NCBI RefSeq assembly: GCF_003026455.1
Contig: NZ_PYMB01000008.1
Coordinates: 62,001 to 126,000 of the forward strand
Direction of reading: 5' to 3'
Origin: Photobacterium rosenbergii
GTDB taxonomy: Bacteria > Pseudomonadota > Gammaproteobacteria > Enterobacterales > Vibrionaceae
Length of the DNA: 64,000 nucleotides
In this document: one piece after another, positions 34,930-44,415 of the stretch
Layout: each line of letters starts with the position of its first letter
Numbering within the stretch: the first letter of the stretch is position 1
Program-made: the position numbers and the translations under genes
Notes under the pieces: model-generated
The model's database searches: none
What the model was told of the DNA's origin: nothing
What the model saw: the letters and a program-made list of their open reading frames with translations, nothing else

Positions 34930-36525
34930 GTGACCACCATTATGCTTTTATCTCAATTTCTTTCTGCGGATACTGCGTCATCAGCCGCTGCCCAGACACC
35001 CAAGGCGTCGTCTGGAGCGGACAGCAAGGTGAAGGACAGTGCCTCTGCCAGCTCTTCCGGGGCTTTCTCTGAAAAGTTGCACGGCGCTATCGTGGCAGAT
35101 CCTGCAGTCGAGGATAAAAACAGCCCTTCCGTCGGCACGAAGCAACAGCCTACCGATGAGCAAGAAGTAGAAAAAACGGCACAGGGTGTTAAAAATGCTG
35201 AGCTACTTGCCAAAAACGGTAGTAAAGAAGCGGTGATTTCCTCAGCTACGGATAAGGGCGGAAGAGAGCAAACTGCTGATACTGATGAACAGGATTCAAG
35301 CGATGAGGTTGCCAGTGCGGGTGTTGTGACTCTATCGCCCGAGGCTTCCTTTTCTTCACCACAGAATGCCAAGAGTTCGATGACTGAAGGCGAGGAATTA
35401 CTCCAACGCTTATCGGCTTCCCGTAGTCAACTCGGGGGTCATTCAGGGGATGGGCAGGGACAGGCAGTGGATGGCAAATTGTTGCCGCCTGATGCCAATG
35501 CTGCAGGGGGGGCTTTTGACGCTGATGGTACTTCGCCTTACTCCGACACTCTTTCTAAAGAAGGAGGCGTTGGTAAGGATGGGGCTGTAGGTAAAGAAAT
35601 GCTTGGTAAAGACAGCGCGAGTAAAGAAGCATTACTCAAAGACGGTCTGGCTAAGGACGGCGCTGCTATTACGGATGGAAAATCCGCAAAAGTTGATAAT
35701 AACGGCAAAGTGGCACTGGCTGGTATGACACAGTCTGGCTCTGACCTTGCCGAGTTGAAAAATAGCCAAGGGACGTCACCACTTACTTTGAGTTTGTCGG
35801 CTAATGGCGGCCTTGCCTCATCATCAAATAGTGAATTAGCAGCCCTGTTGGGGCAGTCAACCTCATCAGGATCGCTCAAAGGCTCATTGGCCACAAAAGG
35901 CAGTGCAAGCGCACTTGCAGCAGCGTCAATGGACAACTCATTGAGTGCTGTGGCAGATGATGGACAGGGAACCAGCTTGGGAGAAACCCAAGGGGCACAT
36001 GCCGCTCTTCGCACAGCAACCGCTGGGACGATGGTCGCAGAAGGTGATAAGCCGGGGAGTGCTCAGCCACCTTTACTGTTGACCAAAGAGCAAGCCGGTG
36101 ATCAGCTTGCAGATAGGGTTCAGATGATGATGTCCAAGAACCTCAAGCATGTGGATATCCGCCTTGATCCGCCTGAGCTTGGCAAGATGCAGATCAAGCT
36201 GTCGATGAACAATGATCAGGCATCGGTGCAAATTACCGTCGCTAATCAACAATCTAGGGACTTAGTTGAACAGGCGATGCCGCGCCTGCGCGAATTGTTG
36301 CATCAACAAGGACTGCAGTTGGCCCAGAGCAGTGTGCAGCAAGATAGCAGCCGTCAATTTGCAGGTGGCTCACAGCAACAAACGAACGGACAACCGGGAT
36401 CCCAATCCCAGCATGGCGGACAGGGGGCTAATCCCCATGACCATGCAAATGGCAGCGTTGCGCCATCACATACTGCAGATTTGTGGATGACGGCACCAAA
36501 AGACGGTGTTGATTATTATGCCTAG
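34930..36525 (+). CDS. fliK: Hook-length control protein FliK
   Basis: FliK is exported during hook growth, measures hook length and switches the export gate through FlhB. The 531 residues are mostly low-complexity S/A/G/K/D sequence (including about eight GK/KD/KE repeats near residues 215-250). The C-terminal FliK domain (about 385-465: VDIRLDPPELGKMQIKLSM, LRELLHQQGLQL) is followed by a Q/G/H-rich tail. The start is uncertain: GTG 34930 or ATG 34942, neither with a good ribosome site, and both only 20-30 nt from the predicted transcription start. Confidence 0.92.
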   Translation: MTTIMLLSQFLSADTASSAAAQTPKASSGADSKVKDSASASSSGAFSEKLHGAIVADPAVEDKNSPSVGTKQQPTDEQEVEKTAQGVKNAELLAKNGSKEAVISSATDKGGREQTADTDEQDSSDEVASAGVVTLSPEASFSSPQNAKSSMTEGEELLQRLSASRSQLGGHSGDGQGQAVDGKLLPPDANAAGGAFDADGTSPYSDTLSKEGGVGKDGAVGKEMLGKDSASKEALLKDGLAKDGAAITDGKSAKVDNNGKVALAGMTQSGSDLAELKNSQGTSPLTLSLSANGGLASSSNSELAALLGQSTSSGSLKGSLATKGSASALAAASMDNSLSAVADDGQGTSLGETQGAHAALRTATAGTMVAEGDKPGSAQPPLLLTKEQAGDQLADRVQMMMSKNLKHVDIRLDPPELGKMQIKLSMNNDQASVQITVANQQSRDLVEQAMPRLRELLHQQGLQLAQSSVQQDSSRQFAGGSQQQTNGQPGSQSQHGGQGANPHDHANGSVAPSHTADLWMTAPKDGVDYYA

Positions 36526-36593
36526 GGATTCAGTCTGTTAAACTGGCCAGCACTGACTGCAAATAACAAATAACGACAAAGGACAAATCAAAG

Positions 36594-37091
36594 ATGGCAG
36601 ATGAAGCGCAACCCGGTGGTAAGAAAAAACTCATTATTATTGCCGTGCTGGCAATAGTACTGCTGGGTGGTGGTGGCGCAGGGGCATGGTTTTTCCTCAA
36701 TGACGCTTCACCTTCTCCCGACACTGCGCAGTCTGGTGGTTCGGCTTCTCAGTCGACTCCCGCAGTGCTGGAGTCGGCATACTATGTCATCCTTCCTCAA
36801 CCGTTCATTTTTAATGTGACCGGCGATGCAAGGGACAGGCTGGTACAGGTTAAAGTACAGCTGATGGTGCGGGGAGATAATAACGAGGAAATCGCCCGCC
36901 AGCACATCCCGTTAATAGAAAGTACGCTGCTGCAGACCTTTGGTGCTGCAACAGTTGAGCAGTTGAGAACGCCGACAGGGCGATTGGAACTTCGTGGCCA
37001 ATCATTGACGGCTGTTCAAGATGCACTACTAAAGGTATCCGGCCGACAAGCGGTTGAACGGGTACTGTTTACTGGTTTTGTAATGCAATAG
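36594..37091 (+). CDS. fliL: Flagellar basal-body-associated protein FliL
   Basis: FliL is an inner-membrane protein around the stator that supports torque under load. It has 165 residues. A short cytoplasmic lysine-rich N-terminus is followed by one transmembrane helix (about 13-33, IIIAVLAIVLLGGGGAGAWF). A periplasmic stomatin-like FliL domain follows (YVILPQPFIFNVTG, VKVQLMVRG, RQHIPLIESTLLQ). CAAAGGA lies 15 bp before the ATG, with AAAGATGG directly at it. It follows fliK by 68 bp. Confidence 0.95.
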   Translation: MADEAQPGGKKKLIIIAVLAIVLLGGGGAGAWFFLNDASPSPDTAQSGGSASQSTPAVLESAYYVILPQPFIFNVTGDARDRLVQVKVQLMVRGDNNEEIARQHIPLIESTLLQTFGAATVEQLRTPTGRLELRGQSLTAVQDALLKVSGRQAVERVLFTGFVMQ

Positions 37092-37098
37092 GTTTTAT

Positions 37099-38151
37099 GT
37101 GAGTGACTTATTAACCCAGGACGAAATTGACGCGCTTTTGCATGGCGTTGACGATGTCGATGATGATGATGACGGTGGCCAGAGTGAAACGGGCGTCGTT
37201 GCGTTTGATTTTTCCTCACAAGACAGAATAGTCCGTGGGCGGATGCCCACATTGGAGCTGATTAACGAGCGTTTTGCCCGCCATATGCGGATTAGCTTGT
37301 TTAATATGTTGCGTAAAACAGCCGAGGTGTCCATCAACGGGGTACAGATGCTCAAATTTGGTGAGTATCAGAATACCCTCTATGTCCCGACTAGTTTGAA
37401 CATGGTGCGTTTCCGTCCGCTCAAGGGCACGGCGCTGATCACCATGGAGGCGAGGTTGGTGTTCATTTTGGTGGAGAACTTCTTCGGCGGTGATGGCCGT
37501 TTCCACGCCAAGATAGAAGGGCGGGAGTTCACCCCGACTGAGCGCCGTATTGTCCAGATGCTGCTGAAGTTGGTGTTTGAAGATTACCGTGAAGCCTGGT
37601 CGCCGGTGATGGGGGTTGAGTTTGAATACCTCGACTCAGAAGTGAACCCGACAATGGCCAATATTGTCAGCCCGACCGAGGTGATTGTGGTCAGCTCGTT
37701 CCATATCGAGGTTGATGGTGGTGGTGGTGACTTCCATGTGGTGATGCCTTATTCCATGGTGGAGCCTATCCGCGAATTGCTCGATGCCGGTGTCCAGAGT
37801 GACAAAATGGATACCGATGTCCGTTGGAGCAAAGCCTTACGGGATGAAATCATGGATGTTCCGGTCAACATGCGGGCCAAACTGCTCGATGTTGATCTGA
37901 CCTTACGCGATCTGATGGAGCTCCAACCGGGGGATGTGATCCCGATTGATATGCCGGAAGCTGCAACGGTGTTTGTCGAAGATCTGCCGACATATCGCGC
38001 CAAGATGGGTAAGGCGGGCGAGAATATCGCACTTAAGATCACCGAAAAATTAAAACGTCCGGATATGGTGAAAAGCGACTTGGCTTTTCTCGATCGCGAT
38101 GAATTAGGCTCGGCGCTGTTGAACCTCCACAGTGACGATACAGACAATTAA
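37099..38151 (+). CDS. fliM: Flagellar motor switch protein FliM
   Basis: FliM forms the C-ring wall and binds phosphorylated CheY to reverse rotation. The 350 residues start with the CheY-P-binding segment LLTQDEIDALLHGV. They continue with the CheC-like middle domain (LELINERFARHMRISLFNML, GDGRFHAK) and end in a FliN-like SpoA domain (LDVDLTLRDLMELQPGDVIP). GTG at 37099 is the only in-frame start that keeps the N-terminal motif. It follows fliL by 7 bp. Confidence 0.97.
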   Translation: MSDLLTQDEIDALLHGVDDVDDDDDGGQSETGVVAFDFSSQDRIVRGRMPTLELINERFARHMRISLFNMLRKTAEVSINGVQMLKFGEYQNTLYVPTSLNMVRFRPLKGTALITMEARLVFILVENFFGGDGRFHAKIEGREFTPTERRIVQMLLKLVFEDYREAWSPVMGVEFEYLDSEVNPTMANIVSPTEVIVVSSFHIEVDGGGGDFHVVMPYSMVEPIRELLDAGVQSDKMDTDVRWSKALRDEIMDVPVNMRAKLLDVDLTLRDLMELQPGDVIPIDMPEAATVFVEDLPTYRAKMGKAGENIALKITEKLKRPDMVKSDLAFLDRDELGSALLNLHSDDTDN

Positions 38152-38177
38152 GGACGAAGTCCGAATAGGTACAAAAC

Positions 38178-38570
38178 ATGTCTAATAATGACCAACAAAT
38201 TGCCGACGATTGGGCGGCGGCACTTGCAGAACAGGCCAGTGATGAAGGGGCGCAGCCAGCGCCGTTGGAAGAGTTGACCGATGAGTCGGCACCGATTGGT
38301 GATGATGAGCGCCGTAAGCTCGATACCATTCTTGATATTCCGGTGACCATTTCGATGGAAGTTGGCCGTACCCAGATCAGCATCCGTAACCTGCTGCAGC
38401 TTAACCAAGGCTCAGTCGTTGAACTTGATCGCGTTGCGGGCGAGTCATTGGATGTGATGGTCAACGGCACATTGATTGCTCACGGGGAAGTCGTTGTGGT
38501 CAATGACAAATTCGGTATTCGCCTGACTGATGTGATCAGCCAGACTGAGCGCATCAAGAAGTTACGCTAA
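38178..38570 (+). CDS. fliN: Flagellar motor switch protein FliN
   Basis: FliN rings the bottom of the C ring and helps dock FliH. The 130-residue product has an acidic disordered N-terminus and the C-terminal SpoA domain (ILDIPVTISMEVGRTQI, NLLQLNQGSVVELDR, AHGEVVVVNDKFGIRLTDV). The ATG follows TAGGTAC by about 6 bp. The stop overlaps the fliO start by 1 bp (TAATG). Confidence 0.97.
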   Translation: MSNNDQQIADDWAAALAEQASDEGAQPAPLEELTDESAPIGDDERRKLDTILDIPVTISMEVGRTQISIRNLLQLNQGSVVELDRVAGESLDVMVNGTLIAHGEVVVVNDKFGIRLTDVISQTERIKKLR

Positions 38571-38908
38571 TGATGGCTCCAGAACTAAACCTTGCCACCA
38601 CACTGGCGTCACTGTTGCTCGTTATTGCTGTCATTGTGCTGTTAGCTTGGCTGATGAAACGGATGAAGCTGCCCGGCTTGCAAGGTGGGGATAGTGCAAT
38701 CCGCATTTTGCGCCAGATGCCCGTTGGCCAGAAGGAGCGCATCGTGCTGCTTCAGGTCGGCGAAGAGCAGATGCTGGTCGGGGTAACACAACATAATATT
38801 TCATTGCTTGGAAAACTCGATTCTCCCATTGTCACCGAGACTGGTCAGGATGGTGCGGAGTTTGCCAGCCAGCTGGGTAAGCTGTTGAGAAAAAATGATA
38901 AGAACTAA
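38570..38908 (+). CDS. fliO: Flagellar export apparatus protein FliO
   Basis: FliO is a small membrane protein that helps assemble the FliP/FliR gate. The 112 residues have a short periplasmic N-terminus, one transmembrane helix (about 10-28, [18 protein letters not shown]) and a cytoplasmic domain ([20 protein letters not shown]). It overlaps fliN at the start and fliP by 14 bp at the end. A second ATG directly follows the first, so the start could be 3 bp later. Confidence 0.93.
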   Translation: MMAPELNLATTLASLLLVIAVIVLLAWLMKRMKLPGLQGGDSAIRILRQMPVGQKERIVLLQVGEEQMLVGVTQHNISLLGKLDSPIVTETGQDGAEFASQLGKLLRKNDKN

Positions 38909-39749
38909 TTTCATTGCCGCCTTAATGGCGGCTTTTTTGCTTCTGTTGGTTTTTCCCGTTGCTGCTGAAACGGAAGCCGTTGTAACAGGTGCGGCCACGC
39001 AGCCAGGCGTGACACTGAGCGAGATGCAAAACGATTCTGGCTCTAGCCAAATGTCACTGACCCAAGCTGGTGGCAGTGGTATCCCGGCCTTTTCGGTGAC
39101 CGTCAACCCAGATGGTAGCGAGGACTATTCGGTTACCTTGCAGATCCTTGCGTTGATGACTGTATTGGGCTTCTTGCCGGCGATAGTGATTTTGATGACC
39201 TCCTTTACCCGTATCGTGGTGGTCATGTCGATATTACGTCAGGCAATGGGCTTGCAGCAGACACCATCGAATCAGGTGATCATCGGTATTGCGATGTTCC
39301 TGACCTTTTTCGTGATGTCTCCGGTACTCGACAGAATTAACACTGAGGCCGTCCAACCCTATATCAATGAGCAGATGACTGCGGGCCAAGCCCTGGAAGC
39401 GGCGCAGGATCCGCTTCGCCAGTTCATGCTTAAACAAACCCGGGTTAAAGACCTAGAGACGTTTGTTGAGATGTCCGGTTCAACCGCGACCGATCCACAG
39501 GAAGTACCGATGACGGTCCTGATCCCGGCTTTCGTGACGTCCGAGTTGAAAACCGCTTTCCAGATAGGCTTTATGCTGTTCTTGCCGTTCCTGATCATTG
39601 ACTTGGTGGTGGCATCGGTATTGATGGCGATGGGTATGATGATGCTCTCACCAATGATTGTATCACTGCCGTTTAAGCTGATGCTGTTTGTGCTGGTTGA
39701 TGGCTGGAACCTGATCCTATCAACCCTGGCAGGGAGTTTTGGTACGTGA
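38895..39749 (+). CDS. fliP: Flagellar export gate protein FliP
   Basis: FliP, five copies with FliR and FliQ, forms the core export channel. It has 284 residues, with a cleavable signal peptide (FPVAA about residue 24), then four membrane segments. Conserved stretches are [54 protein letters not shown] and [14 protein letters not shown]. It overlaps fliO by 14 bp and fliQ by 4 bp. Confidence 0.97.
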   Translation: MIRTNFIAALMAAFLLLLVFPVAAETEAVVTGAATQPGVTLSEMQNDSGSSQMSLTQAGGSGIPAFSVTVNPDGSEDYSVTLQILALMTVLGFLPAIVILMTSFTRIVVVMSILRQAMGLQQTPSNQVIIGIAMFLTFFVMSPVLDRINTEAVQPYINEQMTAGQALEAAQDPLRQFMLKQTRVKDLETFVEMSGSTATDPQEVPMTVLIPAFVTSELKTAFQIGFMLFLPFLIIDLVVASVLMAMGMMMLSPMIVSLPFKLMLFVLVDGWNLILSTLAGSFGT

Positions 39750-40015
39750 CGCCGGAGTTTTTTGTCGAAATATTCCAAGACGCGCTGTATATGGTACTGA
39801 TCATGGTCTGTGCCATTGTGGTGCCGGGCTTGCTCATCGGTTTGGTGGTGGCGATTTTCCAGGCGGCGACCTCGATTAACGAGCAGACATTGAGTTTCTT
39901 GCCGAGGCTGATTGTCACTTTGCTGGCACTGATGTTCTTCGGCCACATGATGACCCAGATGCTGATGGACTATTTCCACCAGATGATTGATTACATCCCA
40001 CGGCTGCTGCACTGA
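39746..40015 (+). CDS. fliQ: Flagellar export gate protein FliQ
   Basis: FliQ wraps around the FliP-FliR core of the export gate. The 89 residues form two membrane helices ([20 protein letters not shown] and [15 protein letters not shown]) around the conserved [17 protein letters not shown] loop. The start is GTG overlapping the fliP stop (GTGA). It overlaps the fliR start by 1 bp (TGATG). Confidence 0.96.
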   Translation: MTPEFFVEIFQDALYMVLIMVCAIVVPGLLIGLVVAIFQAATSINEQTLSFLPRLIVTLLALMFFGHMMTQMLMDYFHQMIDYIPRLLH

Positions 40016-40797
40016 TGAATTACCCGGCGCCCCTGTTGTTGGATTGGTTAGCAACGGTTTTCTGGCCGTTGACCCGCATCTCGTCAATGTTGATGGTGAT
40101 GACTTTTTTTGGTGCCCGCTATGTTGCGCCCAAAATCAGGCTCTATGTGTCTTTGTTGTTCACGTTTGCCTTGTTACCGGTGTTACCCGTGGCACCAACC
40201 GATATTCCTTTGCTCTCATTACAAGGGTTTATCACGACCGGTCAGCAAGTGGTCATAGGTATCGCCATGGGGATGGTGACAACCTTTGTGACCCAGACCT
40301 TTATCTTGTTAGGGCAAATCCTGGGTATGCAGTCGAGCTTGGGCTTTGCGTCTATGGTTGACCCGTCAAATGGCCAGAATACGCCGGTTCTGGGCCAGTT
40401 CTACATGTTCTTGGTCGTCATGATCTTCCTTGCCAGCGATGGCCATTTGATGATGTTAAAACTGGTGGCGATGAGCTTCCATACCTTGCCTATTGGTGAG
40501 TCGATGCTTGAAGCGGGTGACTATTACCACATGGCAGAGTGGTTCGGGCATATGTTCAAGTTTGCCCTGACCATGGCCATTGCCGGTGTCGTCGCTCTGC
40601 TGGTGGTGAATATGTCGTTTGGTGTCATGACCCGTGCCGCACCGCAGTTGAATATCTTTGCGCTCGGCTTCTCTTTTGCCTTGCTACTAGGCTTTGTGAT
40701 CAGTTGGTTCTTGATTGGTGGGATCTTGCCGCATTACGAAGCGATTTGGCAGGTTGGTGTCGACCAAGTGTGTAGTTTAATTCGGTTGGATTGCTAA
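40015..40797 (+). CDS. fliR: Flagellar export gate protein FliR
   Basis: FliR completes the FliP5-FliQ4-FliR1 export gate. The 260-residue product has about six hydrophobic segments and the family stretches RISSMLMVMTFFGARYVAPK, MGMVTTFVTQTFILLGQILG and FASMVDPSNGQNTPVLGQF. It is translationally coupled to fliQ. It is followed after 9 bp by flhB. Confidence 0.96.
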   Translation: MNYPAPLLLDWLATVFWPLTRISSMLMVMTFFGARYVAPKIRLYVSLLFTFALLPVLPVAPTDIPLLSLQGFITTGQQVVIGIAMGMVTTFVTQTFILLGQILGMQSSLGFASMVDPSNGQNTPVLGQFYMFLVVMIFLASDGHLMMLKLVAMSFHTLPIGESMLEAGDYYHMAEWFGHMFKFALTMAIAGVVALLVVNMSFGVMTRAAPQLNIFALGFSFALLLGFVISWFLIGGILPHYEAIWQVGVDQVCSLIRLDC

Positions 40798-40806
40798 GGA
40801 TTATCT

Positions 40807-41937
40807 ATGGCAGAGTCTGACGGACAAGAAAGAACCGAAGAGGCCACGCCCCGAAGGCGGGATCAGGCCCGCGAAAAAGGACAGGTTCCCCGGTCGAGGG
40901 AGCTGGCATCTATTGCTGTACTCGTTGCCGGTGCAGTCGGTTTCATGTGGTTTGGTGAAGCGATAGGCCGTGGCTTGGGTGAGGTGATGACCCGGCTGTT
41001 TAGCCTGACCCGTGAAGAAGTCTTTGATCTCTCGAAGCTCTTTGCGCTGATTATGTCAGCGGTCGGTAACGTGCTGTTCCCATTGTTTACCTTTTTGTTG
41101 TTTGTCTATGTCGCTGCGTTTATCGGGGCGACAGGCCTTGGCGGGATCCGCTTTTCATCTCAGGCGGCAGCCCCAAAGCTGTCCAAGATGAACCCGCTCA
41201 ATGGTTTCAAGCGGATGATGGGCAAGCAAAGCTTGGTGGAACTGATCAAATCTATTCTCAAAGTGCTGCTAGTTATCGGCGTGGCGTTTTTCTTGCTCAA
41301 GGCAAGCCTGACCGACTTTTACCAGCTTAGTCGTGAGCAATATCCGCAGAATATCGTCCATGCGCTTGATATCCTGCTGAATTTTATCTTGCTGATCAGC
41401 TGCTCTTTACTGGTGGTGGTTGCTATCGATATTCCTTTCCAGATCTGGCAGCATAACGAGCAGCTCAAGATGACCAAGCAAGAAGTGAAAGATGAATTCA
41501 AGGACTCGGAAGGTAAGCCAGAAGTGAAGGGGCGAATCCGGATGCTTCAGCGTGAAATGGCACAACGGCGGATGATGGCAGATGTGCCGCAGGCCGATGT
41601 GGTGATCACTAACCCGGAGCACTTCTCTGTGGCCTTGCGCTACGATTCAAAAATCGACTCAGCCCCGGTGGTTGTTGCCAAGGGCACGGATTTCTTAGCC
41701 TTGAAAATACGTGAAATAGCCAATGAGCACGAGATAGAAATTGTGCCAGCGCCACCTTTGGCAAGGGCCCTTTACCATACCACGGAGCTAGAGCAGCAGA
41801 TCCCGGACGGTTTGTTTGCTGCTGTCGCACAGGTACTGGCCTACATTTACCAGCTTAAGCAATTCCAGAACGGGCGCGGCCGTCGTCCGACTCTGTCGAA
41901 GGAAGCCTCCGACATTCCCAATGAGTTCCGCTACTAA
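40807..41937 (+). CDS. flhB: Flagellar export switch protein FlhB
   Basis: FlhB regulates gate opening and the rod/hook-to-filament substrate switch by self-cleavage. The 376 residues have the N-terminal GQERTEEATPRRRDQAREKG, four membrane helices, and the cytoplasmic domain. At the self-cleavage site the residues are N-P-E-H (Asn269, bases 41611-41622) where NPTH is the textbook sequence; the scissile Asn-Pro is kept. The rest (FSVALRYD, VVAKGTDFLALKIREIA) is normal. AAGGATT is 5 bp before the ATG. Confidence 0.96.
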   Translation: MAESDGQERTEEATPRRRDQAREKGQVPRSRELASIAVLVAGAVGFMWFGEAIGRGLGEVMTRLFSLTREEVFDLSKLFALIMSAVGNVLFPLFTFLLFVYVAAFIGATGLGGIRFSSQAAAPKLSKMNPLNGFKRMMGKQSLVELIKSILKVLLVIGVAFFLLKASLTDFYQLSREQYPQNIVHALDILLNFILLISCSLLVVVAIDIPFQIWQHNEQLKMTKQEVKDEFKDSEGKPEVKGRIRMLQREMAQRRMMADVPQADVVITNPEHFSVALRYDSKIDSAPVVVAKGTDFLALKIREIANEHEIEIVPAPPLARALYHTTELEQQIPDGLFAAVAQVLAYIYQLKQFQNGRGRRPTLSKEASDIPNEFRY

Positions 41938-41945
41938 TCAACTGA

Positions 41946-41983
41946 CATTCTATCCAGCCGATTAATCAGGCTGGGATAGAATG
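41946..41983 (+). terminator. Long hairpin after flhB
   Basis: CATTCTATCCAGCC pairs with GGCTGGGATAGAATG over 14 bp with one bulged base, around a 9-base loop, 8 bp after the flhB stop. The T tract is absent (CCCACCTCAAAGTTTT follows), so it may block 3' exonucleases or act with Rho rather than terminate by itself. Confidence 0.6.
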
Positions 41984-42100
41984 ACCCACCTCAAAGTTTT
42001 ACAAAACACGTCAAGAAAATGACATTTAAATAAGGCATGATATTTGCTTTAAATATGATTACTCATTGCTGTCGGTCACTTTTTGTTTGGCGGTGATAAC

Positions 42101-42114
42101 GGTACAATATTGGC
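42101..42114 (+). promoter_or_regulatory. Weak candidate sigma-54 promoter of flhA
   Basis: GGTACAATATTGGC has GG and GC with the 10-base spacing but a poor -12 box (TTGGC in place of TTGC). An overlapping TTGGCAAAATAATGC has better boxes but a spacing of 9. flhA is sigma-54 dependent in V. cholerae, so one of them may be used; neither is convincing. Confidence 0.3.
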
Positions 42115-42239
42115 AAAATAATGCCGAAATTCTAATAATACCCCTCGCAGATCCCTCTCAATACAGTGTTGCCTGAAACGGCCCGCGATTTATTGAAGGT
42201 GTTTTGGTTTAGCGGGAATGGAACCATTACAGACATTGC

Positions 42240-44339
42240 ATGAAGCTTTCTTTACCTTTCGCCGATAAGTTCAATCCTGCCCGTTTGCAGTCGATGCCTG
42301 CCATAGGTGCGCCTATTATGGTATTGGCGACCTTGGCGATGGTGATCTTGCCGATGCCACCGCTGCTGTTGGACATGGCTTTCTCGTTTAACATTGCCCT
42401 TGCGCTTGTGGTGCTGCTTGTTACGGTTTATACCCGCCGTCCACTGGACTTTGCGGCTTTCCCGACAGTATTGCTGATTGCGACCTTGCTGCGATTAGCG
42501 CTGAATGTCGCCTCGACCCGGGTGGTATTACTTTATGGTCATGAAGGGCCGGATGCCGCTGGCCAGGTGATTGACGCGTTCGGTTCGGTAGTGATAGGCG
42601 GTAACTACGCGGTTGGTCTGGTGGTGTTCCTGATCTTGATGATTATCAACTTCATGGTTGTCACCAAAGGTGCTGGGCGGATCTCCGAGGTTAGTGCTCG
42701 CTTTACCCTAGATGCTTTGCCGGGTAAGCAGATGGCGATCGATGCGGATTTGAATGCCGGATTGATTGATCAAGAGCAGGCCCGTACCCGCCGTTTTGAA
42801 GTGACCAAGGAAGCCGACTTCTATGGTTCGATGGATGGTGCATCCAAGTTTGTAAAAGGCGACGCCATCGCCGGTATCCTTATTCTCTGCATCAACATCA
42901 TCGGTGGCTTGGTGATCGGCATGGGCCAGCATGGCCTCGGCTTTGGCGAAGCTATCGAAATCTACAGTCTACTAACCATCGGTGATGGTCTAGTTGCCCA
43001 AATCCCTTCATTGTTGTTGTCCATCGGTGCCGCCATGATGGTGACGCGTCAAAATACTGACGAAGATATGGGCCAACAGATGATATATCAGATGTTCAAC
43101 AACCCGCAGGCGTTGATCATCACTGGCGGTATTTTATTTGTGATGGGTATTGTGCCGGGAATGCCGCATATCCCGTTTTTGTTGTTGGCCCTGCTTATAG
43201 GTGGTGTGGCCTATTGGCGTATCAAGGCACAGCGCGAGGCAGCCTTGGTTCAAGAGCAGGAGGCTTCGACAGACGTCGTGGCTCCACAACTGCCTAAAGA
43301 ATTGTCGTGGGATGACGTCAAGCCTATCGATGTTATCGGTTTGGAAGTCGGTTACCGTTTGATCCCTATGGTCGACAAAGACCAAGGTGGTGAGCTGCTT
43401 GAGCGGGTTAAGGGCGTGCGGAAGAAATTGTCACAGGACTTTGGTTTCCTGATCCCTGCCGTTCATATTCGCGATAACCTTGAACTACCGCCGAATACCT
43501 ACCGCATTAGTTTGATGGGGGTAGCTTGTGGTGAGGCCAATATTCACCCGAACCGGGAGTTAGCGATTAACCCCGGGCAGGTCTTTGGTAATGTCGACGG
43601 CGAGCGTACTGTCGATCCGGCTTTCGGCCTTGAAGCAGTTTGGATCAACGAATCCCAGCGGGAACATGCCCAAGCACTCGGCTATACCGTGGTGGATTCT
43701 TCCACGGTATTGGCGACCCACTTGAGCCAGATCCTGACCAACCGGGCGGCTCAGCTTATCGGCTACGAGGAAGTCCAGAACCTGCTCGACTTGCTGGGCA
43801 AATCGGCCCCTCGCTTGGTTGAGGGCTTAGTACCGGATCAGCTGACACTGGGTGTTATTGTGAAAGTGCTGCAGAACCTGCTTAACGAAGCCATTCCGAT
43901 CCGAGATATCCGCACCATTGTTCAGACATTGGCCGAGTATTCGACCAAGAGTCAAGATCCTGACATTCTCACCGCCGCAGTACGGGTGAGCTTGAAACGA
44001 CTGATTTGTCAGGAAATCAATGGTATAGAGCCTGAATTACCAGTCATTACATTGGTGCCAGAGTTGGAGCAAATCTTGCATCAAACTATGCAGTCTTCCG
44101 GCGGCGAGTCGACCGGGATTGAACCTGGATTGGCTGAGCGCCTGCAGCGTTCATTGGTAGAAGCCACCCAGCAGCAAGAGCTTAAGGGCGAGCCCGCTGT
44201 CTTGTTGACGTCGGGTGTGTTGAGACTGACGCTCGCGAAATTTGTTAAGAACACCATTCCTTCATTACGTGTGTTGTCTTATCAGGAAGTGCCTGATGAG
44301 AAACAGATCCGTATTGTAAATGCAGTAGGGAATTCATAA
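42240..44339 (+). CDS. flhA: Flagellar export gate protein FlhA
   Basis: FlhA is the nonameric export gate that docks substrate-chaperone complexes and couples proton flow to export. The 699 residues have about eight membrane helices in the first 330. The conserved cytoplasmic FHIPEP-type loop carries KGAGRISEVSARFTLDALPG and KQMAIDADLNAGLI. A large cytoplasmic domain (about 360-699) has HIRDNLELPPNTYRISLMG. It is first of the flhA-flhF-flhG-fliA-che series. Confidence 0.97.
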   Translation: MKLSLPFADKFNPARLQSMPAIGAPIMVLATLAMVILPMPPLLLDMAFSFNIALALVVLLVTVYTRRPLDFAAFPTVLLIATLLRLALNVASTRVVLLYGHEGPDAAGQVIDAFGSVVIGGNYAVGLVVFLILMIINFMVVTKGAGRISEVSARFTLDALPGKQMAIDADLNAGLIDQEQARTRRFEVTKEADFYGSMDGASKFVKGDAIAGILILCINIIGGLVIGMGQHGLGFGEAIEIYSLLTIGDGLVAQIPSLLLSIGAAMMVTRQNTDEDMGQQMIYQMFNNPQALIITGGILFVMGIVPGMPHIPFLLLALLIGGVAYWRIKAQREAALVQEQEASTDVVAPQLPKELSWDDVKPIDVIGLEVGYRLIPMVDKDQGGELLERVKGVRKKLSQDFGFLIPAVHIRDNLELPPNTYRISLMGVACGEANIHPNRELAINPGQVFGNVDGERTVDPAFGLEAVWINESQREHAQALGYTVVDSSTVLATHLSQILTNRAAQLIGYEEVQNLLDLLGKSAPRLVEGLVPDQLTLGVIVKVLQNLLNEAIPIRDIRTIVQTLAEYSTKSQDPDILTAAVRVSLKRLICQEINGIEPELPVITLVPELEQILHQTMQSSGGESTGIEPGLAERLQRSLVEATQQQELKGEPAVLLTSGVLRLTLAKFVKNTIPSLRVLSYQEVPDEKQIRIVNAVGNS

Positions 44340-44415
44340 TGGCGATGACGATGATGGAGATGGCCCCAAGGCAGGCTGTCATCAGCTCACGGCCTGATAA
44401 AACGGGAAGGTCACA

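Larger units (their letters stand above)
41938..42239 (+). other. Intergenic region flhB-flhA (302 bp)
   Basis: It contains a long hairpin just after flhB (41946-41983) and a weak sigma-54-like element (42101-42114). I see no open frame with a ribosome site. The remaining sequence is AT-rich leader of flhA. Confidence 0.6.

Noticed and set aside
35538-36014. 158-codon minus-strand open frame opposite fliK
   Set aside because: The fliK repeats and biased composition leave the opposite strand open; no signal or domain supports it.
42112-42126. TTGGCAAAATAATGC as a confident flhA sigma-54 promoter
   Set aside because: The spacing between GG and GC is 9, one base short; it is kept only as a remark in the weak flhA candidate.
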